Positions 34,300-44,900 of a stretch of DNA of 64,000 nt are shown here, piece by piece. Source of the DNA: Lotus japonicus (taxonomy: Eukaryota; Streptophyta; Magnoliopsida; Fabales; Fabaceae); assembly GCF_012489685.1 (NCBI RefSeq), contig NC_080043.1, positions 28,552,743-28,616,742 on the forward strand. The letters run 5' to 3'. The notes beneath the pieces were generated by a model. It was not told where the DNA came from. It saw nothing but the letters and a program-made list of their open reading frames with translations, and did not search any database. Each line of letters starts with the position of its first letter. Positions within the stretch are counted from its first letter, which is position 1. Position numbers and translations under genes: made by a program.

Positions 34300-35530
34300 T
34301 TACAATTAAACCAAGGCAGAAACAATCAAGATTGAAAAATATGCATAATAATTGATCAACAAAACAGAATAAGCATATGGCAGCATCATTGATCAGTCTT
34401 CAATTAGATGATAGAATATAGAGTCTGAAGTTCAAAACTAAATGTACATGCTGGTCAGATCATTTTTAATTGTGAAACAAACTTTAATAGATGTGGATTC
34501 TAGAGCTTCCTGCACTTTGGAACTTCTTGACTCCCTGCAAGATATTTGAACATTTTATCAACAAAAAGAAGAGAAAAAATATAAGAAATTGAAAAGGAAA
34601 AAAATCTAAGAAAGGTGATAAAATTGAACTTGATAAATTCATTCATAAGGTTTCAGGAAAAGGTTTTAAGATGAAAAACCTTACTAACTCATATGCACCA
34701 GTTGCATTTTTATATGAAATGTGCCAACCAGCTCATAAATTAGGAAACAATAAAATCAGACCAATTGAATAATGCATTAGTAAATTAGCTATTATAGTGC
34801 AGTGTAAAATTCTTGTTAATTATGTTCATGATGTGAAGCAATGCTGATAACAATTCAAATTCAAGTGCATATTTTGTACCACATTCTCATGGATATTAAC
34901 AATCCAGTACAGACAAGAGATGCTTCCTGCGATGGTATGTCTAACAATTATAGAGCAGTGCTAAGGTACAAAGATGAGATCAGTCAATGTATACCATTGC
35001 ATGTGTTGAATTTCAAGCATGTTGGAATACCAAGCCATTGACCCCTTTGCAAACAGGACTCTATTATTGTCATCTTGAGTTGGCTACTAAGTTAATATAT
35101 ATACAAAGTCCTGGTCATTTTACTCTTATGGATAAAACATGCTATAAGATATGGAGAAAAGGCCTCTGATTATCTATCTAGATGCATTGCTTGTGTGAAT
35201 ATAACGCAAGGGAAACCTGGCAATGAATTGAGTGATCCTTCATTCAGCACTCTTATTTCTTAAGAGATTAGAGTACAAATGAATAATTTCGTTCTATATA
35301 AAACTCATATCAAGTGATACGTGATCCTTTATGTCATTAGTTTCTTCTATAAGCAACAAAGGGTCATTAGAAAATGCTTTTTTTCTAAGTCAACACATTG
35401 ATAATCTTCCATAAGAATATGGGTCAAAGTAATGAACACAATTATGAACTAAACACACACTCAGTTCAAAGTAATGAACCCAATTGAATCAATAACTTGG
35501 ACATGTGCTAATTTGATTTTTGATATTTTC
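34300..35530. other. CACTA 5' internal sequence without a recognised gene
   Basis: No transposase frame. Short plus-strand ORFs at 34841-35169 have no motif I recognise; they may be captured host sequence, like the MYB exon just downstream, or leader sequence. Confidence 0.3.
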
Positions 35531-35538
35531 ATAAACAG

Positions 35539-35731
35539 ATGGTCTGCAATTGCAGCTGAGTTACCAGGAAGAACATATAATGAAATAAAGAACCATTGGC
35601 ATACCGGCCTCAAGAGAAGAGTTGAACATAACACTATTACTAAGAGACAATCTTATGCTATTATCCTCATACCAAGGTTTATGACTAAATATCATAGAAT
35701 TGATGTACTAAATAGATTCTTTACATTCTAA
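35539..35731 (+). pseudogene. Captured R2R3-MYB third-exon fragment inside CACTA element
   Basis: After a clean acceptor (ATAAACAG|ATGG) the plus strand reads [20 protein letters not shown] followed by [11 protein letters not shown]. This is the end of the R3 repeat of a plant R2R3-MYB (WSAIAA.LPGRTDNEIKN.WHTHLKK). It starts exactly where intron 2 of most R2R3-MYB genes ends. The key Asp of GRTDNEIKN is Tyr here. The frame stops at 35729-35731 after unrelated residues. No R2 exon was seen upstream, so this is a gene fragment carried by the transposon, opposite in orientation to its transposase genes. Confidence 0.85.
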
Positions 35732-36185
35732 TCACTGCAACCTCAATTTCATTATGTTGAGGGCAACACGACTTAGTGAATAAAGGTGAATGTGCTAGTA
35801 TCAAGTAAACAAAAATCAAAACAATAGTCGTGTTTCAATTTCACTATCCTCCAAGACAAGATTAACACACAAACATATACTTCTCAGCAAAACAAGATTT
35901 AACGAGGCAATGGAGTACTTTCATCTAAATCCATTAGAAAATTTCTGTTCAATTTTTACCTTGAAGTACCTACTAAATCTGATTATACTCCCTTGAACTG
36001 TTCTTTCCGTTGAAGCTCTCACCAGTAAAACTCTCAGCAGATGCAAAAATCTAAGCCCACATACACAAAAAAGAAAACCCACAATCAGTGATGAAACACA
36101 ATAGATCCATCAGAAATTAGAATATTGGATGAACATAATAGGAATCAGAAATTTCATATCCATACAAAAGCAGAAGAGGGTTTGG

Positions 36186-36252
36186 ATTCAAACAGAAGCA
36201 GAATTGTTACAAAGAGGGTTTCGATTCAAACAGAAGCAGAATTGTTACTCAC
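36186..36252. repeat. Two-copy 38-bp tandem repeat
   Basis: GGATTCAAACAGAAGCAGAA plus TTGTTAC is followed after AAAGAGGGTTTC by the same string. It lies in the CACTA 5' region. Confidence 0.7.
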
Positions 36253-36539
36253 CGATTAGAACAAAATCAAGATCTGGATTGAACACGATAGGAGCCAGAA
36301 GAGCTATGGATCAATGCAAGGGTGGAAATAGAGCACTTCCATGGCTGCTTGAAGCAGCTTGAAGTAGTAGCTCGCTCGTGAATCAGAACCTCACTCGTGA
36401 ATCAGAAGCTCGATCGCTCCTTCCTCAGAAGCTTTTTCGTGAATGAACTCTCTCTCTCTCTCTATCGTGAATGAACTCTCTCTCTATCTGGTTGAATATT
36501 TCTGATTTTTTTCACAAAAATAATGGTAAAATAAAATAT

Positions 36540-36602
36540 TAGTGGCGGTCTATCTGTGACCACCACAAACTGCATGCCACTAAAAACTACCTTTTTGTAG
36601 TG
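36540..36602 (-). mobile_element. CACTA 5' terminus
   Basis: Minus strand: CACTACAAAAAGGTAGTTTT, then AGTGGCATGCAG, then GTGGTGGTCACAG and GACCGCCACTAA. The flanking bases outside are TAT (36603-36605). The CACTACAAAAA start is typical for legume CACTA elements. Confidence 0.65.
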
Positions 36603-36999
36603 TATTAACATATGTGAATTTCCAGAAGTAGATATTTAAAATATTATTAATATCTAGTAGTACAATTTACTCTGTTAATTTAATTTCCTAATTTAGATAT
36701 TTAAAATCTTATATGCATACAAAAGTTTTAGAAAAAGAATAAGTAAAAGAATCCAAAATAATTAAATAATCAAAGAGGATCCAGACAACAATTCTGAGAG
36801 AATAAAACCAATCCAAAGTGGTGACATATCAGTTCCAAAAAACCGATGGTGCAGCTCACAAAAACAAAACAAAATACTACTACTTGAAATGATCCAATAT
36901 CCTTAACCGAAACTCAACCTAATCAAATGTCTCCAAAACAAAGGCAAAACTGTTCCTATCTTCTCCTTCTTAACAACCTTCAGTGGCTTTTTCACCACA

Positions 37000-39790
37000 T
37001 TAGAAGAGCCCAGAGCTTCATCTTAGGGGGGAAAAAGACGCTTCAAAAGAGGAGATTCCACATTGTCCATGCACAGCTAGATTCGCAATAACATGGGAAT
37101 CACCATCCACCTCTACTCCATCAGATGACTTCTGAAATAAATAAATAAAAACAAAAAGAAGTATAAATTTAGTTACAATTTAGTTATATAATTGAGTCAA
37201 AAGCAATAAAGTAACAAAAAAGTTAACTTTACCCTTAGTTTTCCTATCCATTTTCACTTGTTTCTTCCATGCAACTAAAGTTGCAATAGGCACAACACAT
37301 TGGAAAATAGGCAAATCAAATACAGGAGAATTATCATCAGCAGCTTGATCTACCAATTTTTGTTGAACATTACTTTGTACATCACCTATGCTTCTAGTTG
37401 GGACATGCTGGAAAATAAATTTATGATGAAAAATTATGAAACGGAAAATATAGCAACAAACCATGGAAAGAAACAGGAAATACTAATTCTAAACTGAACT
37501 ACATTGGCAATGTAAACTGCAGGTGGAGAAACTGTGATTTGGTTGTCCTAACCCAAATCCATTGCAGGAGCATTGGTAATAAGAGCATTTGGAGAATTTT
37601 CAGCCACTCCAAAGTCACCATCAGATTCTATAATCAATATATCAATAATTAGTCATATACAGTCATAAAGTCCACACACATATGATCAATACAAAAATGG
37701 GATCTCCATTTACCTTAGAGAAACTCAAGAAAGAGGATTCACCCCTTAAAATAGAAGTTGGAGTCGAGACAATTTGGTAAAGATTGGAATCATAAGGCAT
37801 AGTCACAAGTTGATTTGAATTGGGTTATCGCATCTTCATCAGAACATATTTTCTTTACCTGGTAAGATGGTTCGAACTTGTAATTAGAACTGCTATTCAC
37901 TTCAATCTTGAATAAGAATGTTTTATCAATCAAAACCAGAATTTTCAGAGGGACAAGATAATCAGCAAGATCCTAAAAATTATAATTTAAATTAGAATTA
38001 AGTTTGAAACGAAATATCGAATCAAACCATTGATATTTTAACTCGTTATGTCATACAAACCTTGGTCATTGAGTTGACAAATGAAGCACATGATATGTTC
38101 AATAGGGTTGATACTTCTTGATAATTAATAATGAAAGTTGTCGACTCAGTATGGTCCATAACCCTAACTTGCTGCTTGTACCTAGTACATGGGGTAACAA
38201 TATTTAGAACACAATTTTCGCAAAAATACATGCCATTAGCTAGGATAACCTTCTTGTTACACTTGCAGACCGGGTAACACAACGGATTCCCTTAAGGAAT
38301 GAACTTTATAGTATCCAGGACAAGACATGTTGTTTTCTACTCAACAATTTAAAAGACAGTTAGAATTTAACAAATTTATAAAAACATGTTCCAATCAGAA
38401 TACAAAAGTTATGAAAGATTAAATACCTCAGCTAAATCGAAAACAATTTAAAAGACAGTTAGAATTTAACAAATTGATAAAAACATGTTCCAATCGGAAT
38501 ACAAAAGTTATGAAAGATTAAATACCTCAGCTAAATCCTTAATCTGTTTAATAGATTTTCCTTCAATCTGATTCAAGAATTTCTCAGTAATGGAAACCCT
38601 TCCTGAATCTTGAAGTTGGCTGGGGACTTGGGTCGCTGGGTCATTCAGTTCAAAAAACCTACACATGAATATGGATGTAAATAAAAATCCTTACACTCAA
38701 ACACATTTAAATACATATAAAAAATTAACCTTGCATGGAGTGGTTCTGCTTCCTCAACATCTGGATTAATTAAAATCTTTGTAGCACCATACACATTTTG
38801 AACACTGGGTCTTCCTAAAACAGCTCAATAACACACTTAAAATAGACATTAGACACAGTACAATATGAATGAAATAAATACTATTACTTTTGCAACTAAC
38901 TATTCATAACCTCTGAATGGTTTAATTTTAGCATATTGAATAGCAACTATTGCATTTGTCATGTCACCAAAAGCCAATTATCCAAGAATCTTTCCAACAT
39001 AGTTACCAAAGAAAGTGCATTAAAGATGAACCTTGCAATTTTAATGGGCAAACAATTTAAGAATTTGGTTTAATTAACATGGTTGAGAAAAAAATACAGT
39101 ACTAACCCATCTTGATCAAGCTCGATCATAACTCTCTTATGAATTTTTCCATCCTTCTCAAACTCTTGTTCGCCGTTAAATCCAGTAAGGATTCCAAAAA
39201 TATTTGAGGGAAACAAAAAAGAGATGTCAGAAATAGATTTCACATTTCAACAACATGTAAAAAACGTTAGAATCAAATAAAAGATACTTATTAAATAAGA
39301 AGAATTAGGATCATTGAACATAGTCTCAGACAATGGCATGAAAGAGTAAAGACTTTTGGTGATTGGAGTGTTTCTAATCTCCTTCATAGTGGTATGGATA
39401 TGAAAGTTAATTTTAAACAGATGAGCAGTTGTTCTAAAATCACCAACATTGTCCCCGACACCAAAGTATGAAATCTGATAGAGACGACCTTCAATTAACA
39501 GGGGTTGGAACCTATACACCAAAGTTCTCCTTACTAAAGCATGAACCTTACAACCTTGCAATATTTAAAAAAATATTTACATCGCATATCAATGACTAAC
39601 AGAAATATGGAATCAGAGATACAAATGAAGATAAATCTACCTTAGGATCCATCAAAACCAACTCCATAGAGAATGACAGTTTCCCTCCACTGAAGCTGGG
39701 ACTAACCCACAAGCGAATCACCTTGGTAACGATGTTCCAAGTATCCTTCGAAGCATTCACATCTAAGACATCATCAACTTTGATTGCCAT
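37000..39790 (-). pseudogene. DUF223 / RPA1-like gene remnant (replication protein A large subunit type)
   Basis: Exon 1, 39790-39641, encodes MAIKVDDVLDVNASKDTWNI followed by VTKVIRLWVSP, the first OB-fold signature of the plant DUF223/RPA70-like family. A further block near 39550-39288 (GCKVHALVRRTL, LIEGRLYQISYFGVGDN) continues it. More exon blocks lie near 39230-39108 (FGILTGFNGEQEFEKDGK), 38826-38530 (LHARFFELNDPATQVPSQL) and 38310-38046 (CPGYYKV, then a zinc-finger-like CYPVCKC...YFCENC). Acceptors before the second and third blocks lack AG, so I call it a pseudogene. RPA binds single-stranded DNA; copies of this type are often carried by plant Helitrons, but no Helitron ends were proven here. 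Confidence 0.6.
38346..38540. repeat. Two-copy ~100-bp tandem duplication
   Basis: ACAATTTAAAAGACAGTTAG through TACCTCAGCTAAATC occurs at about 38346-38440 and again at about 38446-38539 with only a few mismatches. It lies within an intron of the RPA-like remnant and duplicates its donor region. Confidence 0.85.
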
Positions 39791-39980
39791 GGTTAATGAA
39801 CGAATTTCCGAGCAAGGAAATTAGATGGGAACAAAGCAACGGTTGATGAAACAATATGCAACATCAAGTTCTTATTTAGGGGAAAAGAGGGAAGTGAGGC
39901 GCGAGTAGGTCTTCAATTTGAATTTAGAATCACAGAAGGGCGCAACGTTATTTCCTTTTGGAATCTATAAATAGGGTAAT

Positions 39981-40303
39981 TTTGGATCACACGCTTACCA
40001 CTACGCCAAAACCAATTGGCCAGTGCCCCGTTTCGAATGTTATCCTGCAGGCAGGATGCTGACCCACCAGCCCAATAATCCCCCCAGCAGCTGCCAACCA
40101 ACCCGAGTTCACATCATGCCTTATGTGGGATTCGAACACAGGACCTGCTCTGATACCACCTTTTGGATCACGCGTATACCTCTACGCCAAAACCAATTGG
40201 TGTTCGTGAGGGTGCAACGTTATTTCCTTATAGCATAGCAGCAAGCGCTTCATTTCGAACGCTATCCAGCAGGCAGGATGCTGGCCCACCTACCCAACAA
40301 AGG
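39981..40303 (-). mobile_element. TRIM-like element, minus orientation
   Basis: Two related segments, TTTGGATCAC...CTACGCCAAAACCAATTGG...GGCAGGATGCTG, lie at 39981-about 40080 and 40162-about 40303. Between them, next to the right copy, is GCTCTGATACCA (40148-40159), the reverse complement of the initiator-Met tRNA primer site TGGTATCAGAGC. Near the left copy is a C-rich tract that reads as a polypurine tract on minus. Order and orientation fit LTR-PBS-PPT-LTR. The right copy has ~45 extra bases. Box B-like GTTCGAATCCC is also present, so a tRNA-related SINE origin for part of it cannot be excluded. Confidence 0.5.
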
Positions 40304-40453
40304 AAGGTGGGAAAATAATTTCGGGATGAAACAATTGGCTAGGAAAGGAGGCGCTGTGATAGCATGCGTAGATATCTCGATTGGAAACAGGGAGATCATT
40401 CAATGAAACAATTAGGATATAGGTTCAATTGATATTATATCCATTTATTGGAC

Positions 40454-40529
40454 AACATATTTATTGGACAACATGTATCCACATATTAAATATAGGTTCA
40501 ATTGATATAGGTTGTCCAATAAATATGTT
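40454..40529. repeat. Perfect 19-bp inverted repeat with 38-bp loop
   Basis: AACATATTTATTGGACAAC at 40454-40472 is exactly complementary to 40511-40529. A partial direct repeat of TTATTGGACAACAT precedes it. It can form a hairpin; no element ends were identified. Confidence 0.85.
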
Positions 40530-40559
40530 CCACGCGAAATCTAAGTGGATTAGGAGATT

Positions 40560-41900
40560 AAAGGAGAAAATGACACATAAGCAGTAAATGGATAGAAGCA
40601 AGGAGTGTCAGTAACTTGAAGAGAAAGGTCAAGTATCAAAGTCAATAAAAGCATTCAAGTTCAACTTAACAAAGACGATGATATAGCATCGTCTATATGC
40701 TAAACAGTCTTAAGTGCACAAGCATCATCTAAAGCGTCGTCTGAAGATTCCATAAGTTTACAAGCGACAATCAACGTCCAAGAAGATGAACTGGAGATAA
40801 TGAAGAATAATCGTGTGCATCCTAAAAATGATCCAAGTCATGCATCAACAAGAAAACAGCAGTTCTCCTCAATCATGCATCATCACTTAAGCATCAAATA
40901 TCTACCTTATTCTTAGAAGAATAAAAATGCTGAAGAAAGAAGAATTTTGCAAAGGAATGTCTATAAGTCATCGTCTGACTCCTCTCTCCTGTGCGAAATG
41001 GTTCACATCACAAACATGTTTGCGGAACATGAAAAAGAGCGGAATTCACTAGCTTGTTGGGAAGAAGCTGGGGCAAGACCAATTTGGCACCACATACCTC
41101 TTCACCCACAAGGTTGTAGAGAAGCTCTATGTTGCAAATCCATCCCAAAGAGAAAGACACAGATCATCCACCATCCTCGCTTTGCATTTTGCTCCTTCCA
41201 TCCTCGCTTTGCATTTTGCTCCTTCCATCGATCATCACCTAACACCTATTCTCTTCAATCAAAGGCATTGGAAGAAAAGGAAAGGTTTATTTTAATGCAT
41301 ACAAATATGTAAAAAAAATTGATTTTTGCATTCCACTATTTAAAATGCAGCATAAGAAAAGCTTCCACACTTTAGATATGAGAATACGTTTGAAGCTCCC
41401 GCACATACTAAAGTGCAGAAGTATTTTTTCATTAAGAAATTTCGCAAATATAAAGTGCAGAATTACTTTGCGAAAAAAATTGTTCTGCACTTTAATTTTT
41501 AGAGTGTAACAACTAACGAGTATTTTTTAAAATGGAATGATATAAAAATGTAAAAGGAGGATTATATTTTTTTTTGCAACATGATAGGTAATAGATTTTA
41601 CTATATTATATAATTTATTTACAATAGAAAATATAATTCTTTTGTACAAAAGAATTTCTTTAATTTGGAATATTTAAGTCATCCTACAATAATATATTTC
41701 TTTCCTCTCACTTTCTACATAGCCAAACAAGAGAAGTGATTCTGGAAGGTACCAGTGTTGGTTAGAATATCAGATTATATGTCATCTTCCCTTCTCTTTC
41801 ACGTTTCCTGCTACCAAACTCCATCGAGTGGTCAAGTATCAGTCCACTGCATCACCACTCAACCACAACTCTTTCCATCTCCCAAACGCAGCGTTTTGCA
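40560..41900. other. Intergenic region upstream of BAG gene
   Basis: No gene. The last 60 bases form the BAG leader (CCATCTCCCAAACGCAGC). Around 41340-41500, repeated AAAGTGCAGAA strings occur in both orientations. Confidence 0.35.
41174..41227. repeat. Perfect 27-bp tandem duplication
   Basis: TCCTCGCTTTGCATTTTGCT plus CCTTCCA is repeated twice with no mismatch. Confidence 0.9.
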
Positions 41901-41915
41901 ATTCCGCCCCTTCTG

Positions 41916-44900
41916 ATGAATACCGCCTCAGACTCCGCCAGCGAGGCGGCGAGGCCCGGCGGAGCAGCCGAGAGCGCTGAAGCTGGTGGGCCCATGATCA
42001 AGATCACCGTTTCTCATGGTCCCTCTCACCACGAGCTCCACCTCCCACCCCAATCAACGTTCGGTAAGCTTTCTTTCTCTTTCAATGCTCGATATTGTTC
42101 GCTGATTTTCAAGCGTGGTGGGTGATTTCTCGTGCCTGAAGAATACAAGTGATTAGAAATCCCTAGAATTTGGGTTAAGATTATAAATTTGAGAACATGA
42201 ATTGATGAATCTACATGGGGTGTTTGAGTTTGCCCTATATTAAGTTGGCTGTATTGTACTATTGTATGTAAATATAGATATCATATTTTGGTTGAAGTTT
42301 TGAAAATACTAACCATTGTTGCACATTGATACAGTATGTGTTTGGAAAACTGGTACGTTTTCAGGTTGGGGAGAAAGGTGATTTTGGGAGAAGCTAGGAG
42401 TATTTTTGTGGAAGGAGAAGTGATTCTGGAAGGTTTAAAGTGAAACCAAACATGTTGTAGCTAGTGGGTAGATATTACTGTTAAGGTCCCACATTGGCTA
42501 GAGATATTGCCAATATAGTCCTAATAAAGGGTAGTGCAAACTGCAATCCTCACCTCTAACCTAGCTTTTAGGGTAGAGTTAGGCTTAAATTCTAAGATGT
42601 TATTAGAGCCAATCCTAGATCCGTTTATTGGAGACCACCCGTATATGGGTCACCTGCAGTCTTGGAAATTCCATGCTCCATATTTTCAGCTCTAGGCGTG
42701 AGAGGGTGCGTTAAGGTCTCACATTGGCTAGAGATATGAACAAGATAGTCATTTTAAAGGGTAGTGCAATCCTCTGCTCTAAGCTAGCTTTTGGGGTATA
42801 ATTAGACCTAACCCAAATTTTAATGAGGTGTTCGAAATGGTTGGTTGTTAGGCTAAACAAATTTGAACTTTTATTGCAAGAACAAGGGAGTTTTTTCTTG
42901 TGAGCTGATAAAAGTTAGTAGAGAACATACTCCTTTCATGTCATGGTTTCAGGAAGTGTTTCTGGACTTACTTTCTACCTGAAAATATAGTCAATGATAT
43001 AGTTACTTTAGTTATAATCCATTTAACTGTTTCCATGAATTATTTTTATTAGAAGTCTTCATATCATAGTGAGTGTTGTGACAATGATAAGGTGAGGATT
43101 TTTAACATCACTAGCTTTTGATAAGTGCGAGTAATTGATAAGTTTTATGATGCTGAAATGAATATTACAACTAAGGAATACAGTACACCGTAATAACTCC
43201 TAAGAATGAGTAAGAAACTGACTATCATAAAATCACTTGCTTCTGTTAATTTCTGGCCTTTTTTTTTGGTTTTTAGAAAGAGTGCATTTTGTGCATTCCT
43301 CATGACAAGTTTCAGTTAAAAGATTTGTTATTTGAAATCATTACCCTATAGTATAATTATAAACTAGTTGTGCATCCCGGTGCACGCAACACTATTTTCT
43401 CAGTGACAAAATCAGCAGCCTATGGGAAAATTTACTTCAGGGTAAACTATTTAGTTTTTTACAGTTTTCCTTGATTTTTCAAAGGTCATCAATGCTCGAG
43501 TCAATGTAGATTATAGAGTACTTGATTGGGCAGCAAACATTGATGGTGTTGCCGTGTTGGTGCAAAATCTTTAGAAGACTGACAATATACCACATAATCT
43601 GTATAAATGTGTGTCTGCTGAAACTGAAATATATGATCCAACTGTAGATAAATAAAAGGTAGAAAAATAGTAGAAGATAAAGAGAAGCTGTGGCATGCTC
43701 ATGCATATGATTATTATAAAACAGTTGTGTTCATATAGTCAATTTTTTTTGTACAAACTAATCTATTAAAATTTTATAAAAAATAAAAAACCTAAGTTTT
43801 TGCCGCTAAAAATGACTTTATTTATGAAAAACTCCAAGTCATTATCACCACCATAAATGACTTCCCTGAATTAAAAAAAAAACCCTAAGACATGGTATCC
43901 TCTACTTCATTTAAAAATAAAAAAATGATAGTGTGGTTGTCATTTTCTACTTTTATAGTTGTTATGAACGAATTATCCTAAAAGCTTAAATTGTTGGGTG
44001 GAGACACATGATTACATGAATGATGTTATATTATATTTCTAATATGCCATCAAGAAAGAACCGTTAAGTCTTGAAGCATGGACATTGCACAGACCTGTAC
44101 GATACCTTGTGCTGGAATTTCATTTTTTATTAGAAGTGTAAAGGCAACAAGGATCAAACTCTAGACAATGTTCTGAACTATCTATCCCAATAGTTGAAGA
44201 CGTTAGGTGGAGACATCTAAATTATTTTATATTATATTTCTCACAATATAAAAATATAAATATTATCAAAGTTCATAAATTGTGGCTATTTGATATGACT
44301 TTGTAAAAAATTATTAAGAAACCACAGTGCAAATTTTCATTGCTTTGAAGTTTGAACTATGACATTGCTTCTGACAAAATGCTTCTTGTAGTCTCTCAAA
44401 ATACAACCTCTAAAATGTTACACCAACTTGGGAAAGAATTTGAGAAATATGCCTTGTCGGTAATTTTAAAAGCCACGCACTACTGAGGTTAAAAAGCCGA
44501 AATGTTTTTTCATACTGTATTCTTCATACTTCATACCAAATTGAAGTTGTTCTGTATTACGGTATTGGTAGTTTTTTGGTCCAGAATATGCTTGAAATTG
44601 GTGATTGTCTTAATAATTGCATATAGTAGTGTAGAAATATATTGTTTTCTGATGTCATTATGTGTTTGGCCTTATTTGTGTTTTCAATAACAGGGGATAT
44701 AAAGAAACTGCTTGTACATAAAACTGGTTTAGAGCCTGAAGAGCAACGGCTTTTCTTCCGAGGAATAGAAAAGGATGATAAAGAGAATTTGCACCTGGGA
44801 GGTGTGAAGGACAAGTCAAAGCTTTTGCTTTTAGAAGGAAATACTAGCAAAGAGAGGAAGCTTGAGGAAACCAGAAAACTCAATGAAATGATTAAAGCTT

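Larger units (their letters stand above)
28870..36602 (-). mobile_element. Decayed CACTA (En/Spm) transposon
   Basis: The minus strand begins CACTACAAAAAGGTAG at 36602. Subterminal GTGGCGGTC / GTGGTGGTC motifs follow at once. The element then contains a captured MYB exon, a truncated TNPD-like transposase (34256-33424) and a TNPA-like gene (33418-about 28900). The left terminus was not found with confidence, so 28870 is only the end of recognisable coding sequence. The genes carry stops, a large deletion and splice-site damage, so the element is not autonomous. A younger SIRE solo LTR is nested inside. Confidence 0.8.

Noticed and set aside
40002..40012. CACTACGCC as a CACTA transposon end
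   Set aside because: The same block recurs as CTCTACGCC in the sister repeat at about 40182, so it is internal LTR sequence of the TRIM-like element.
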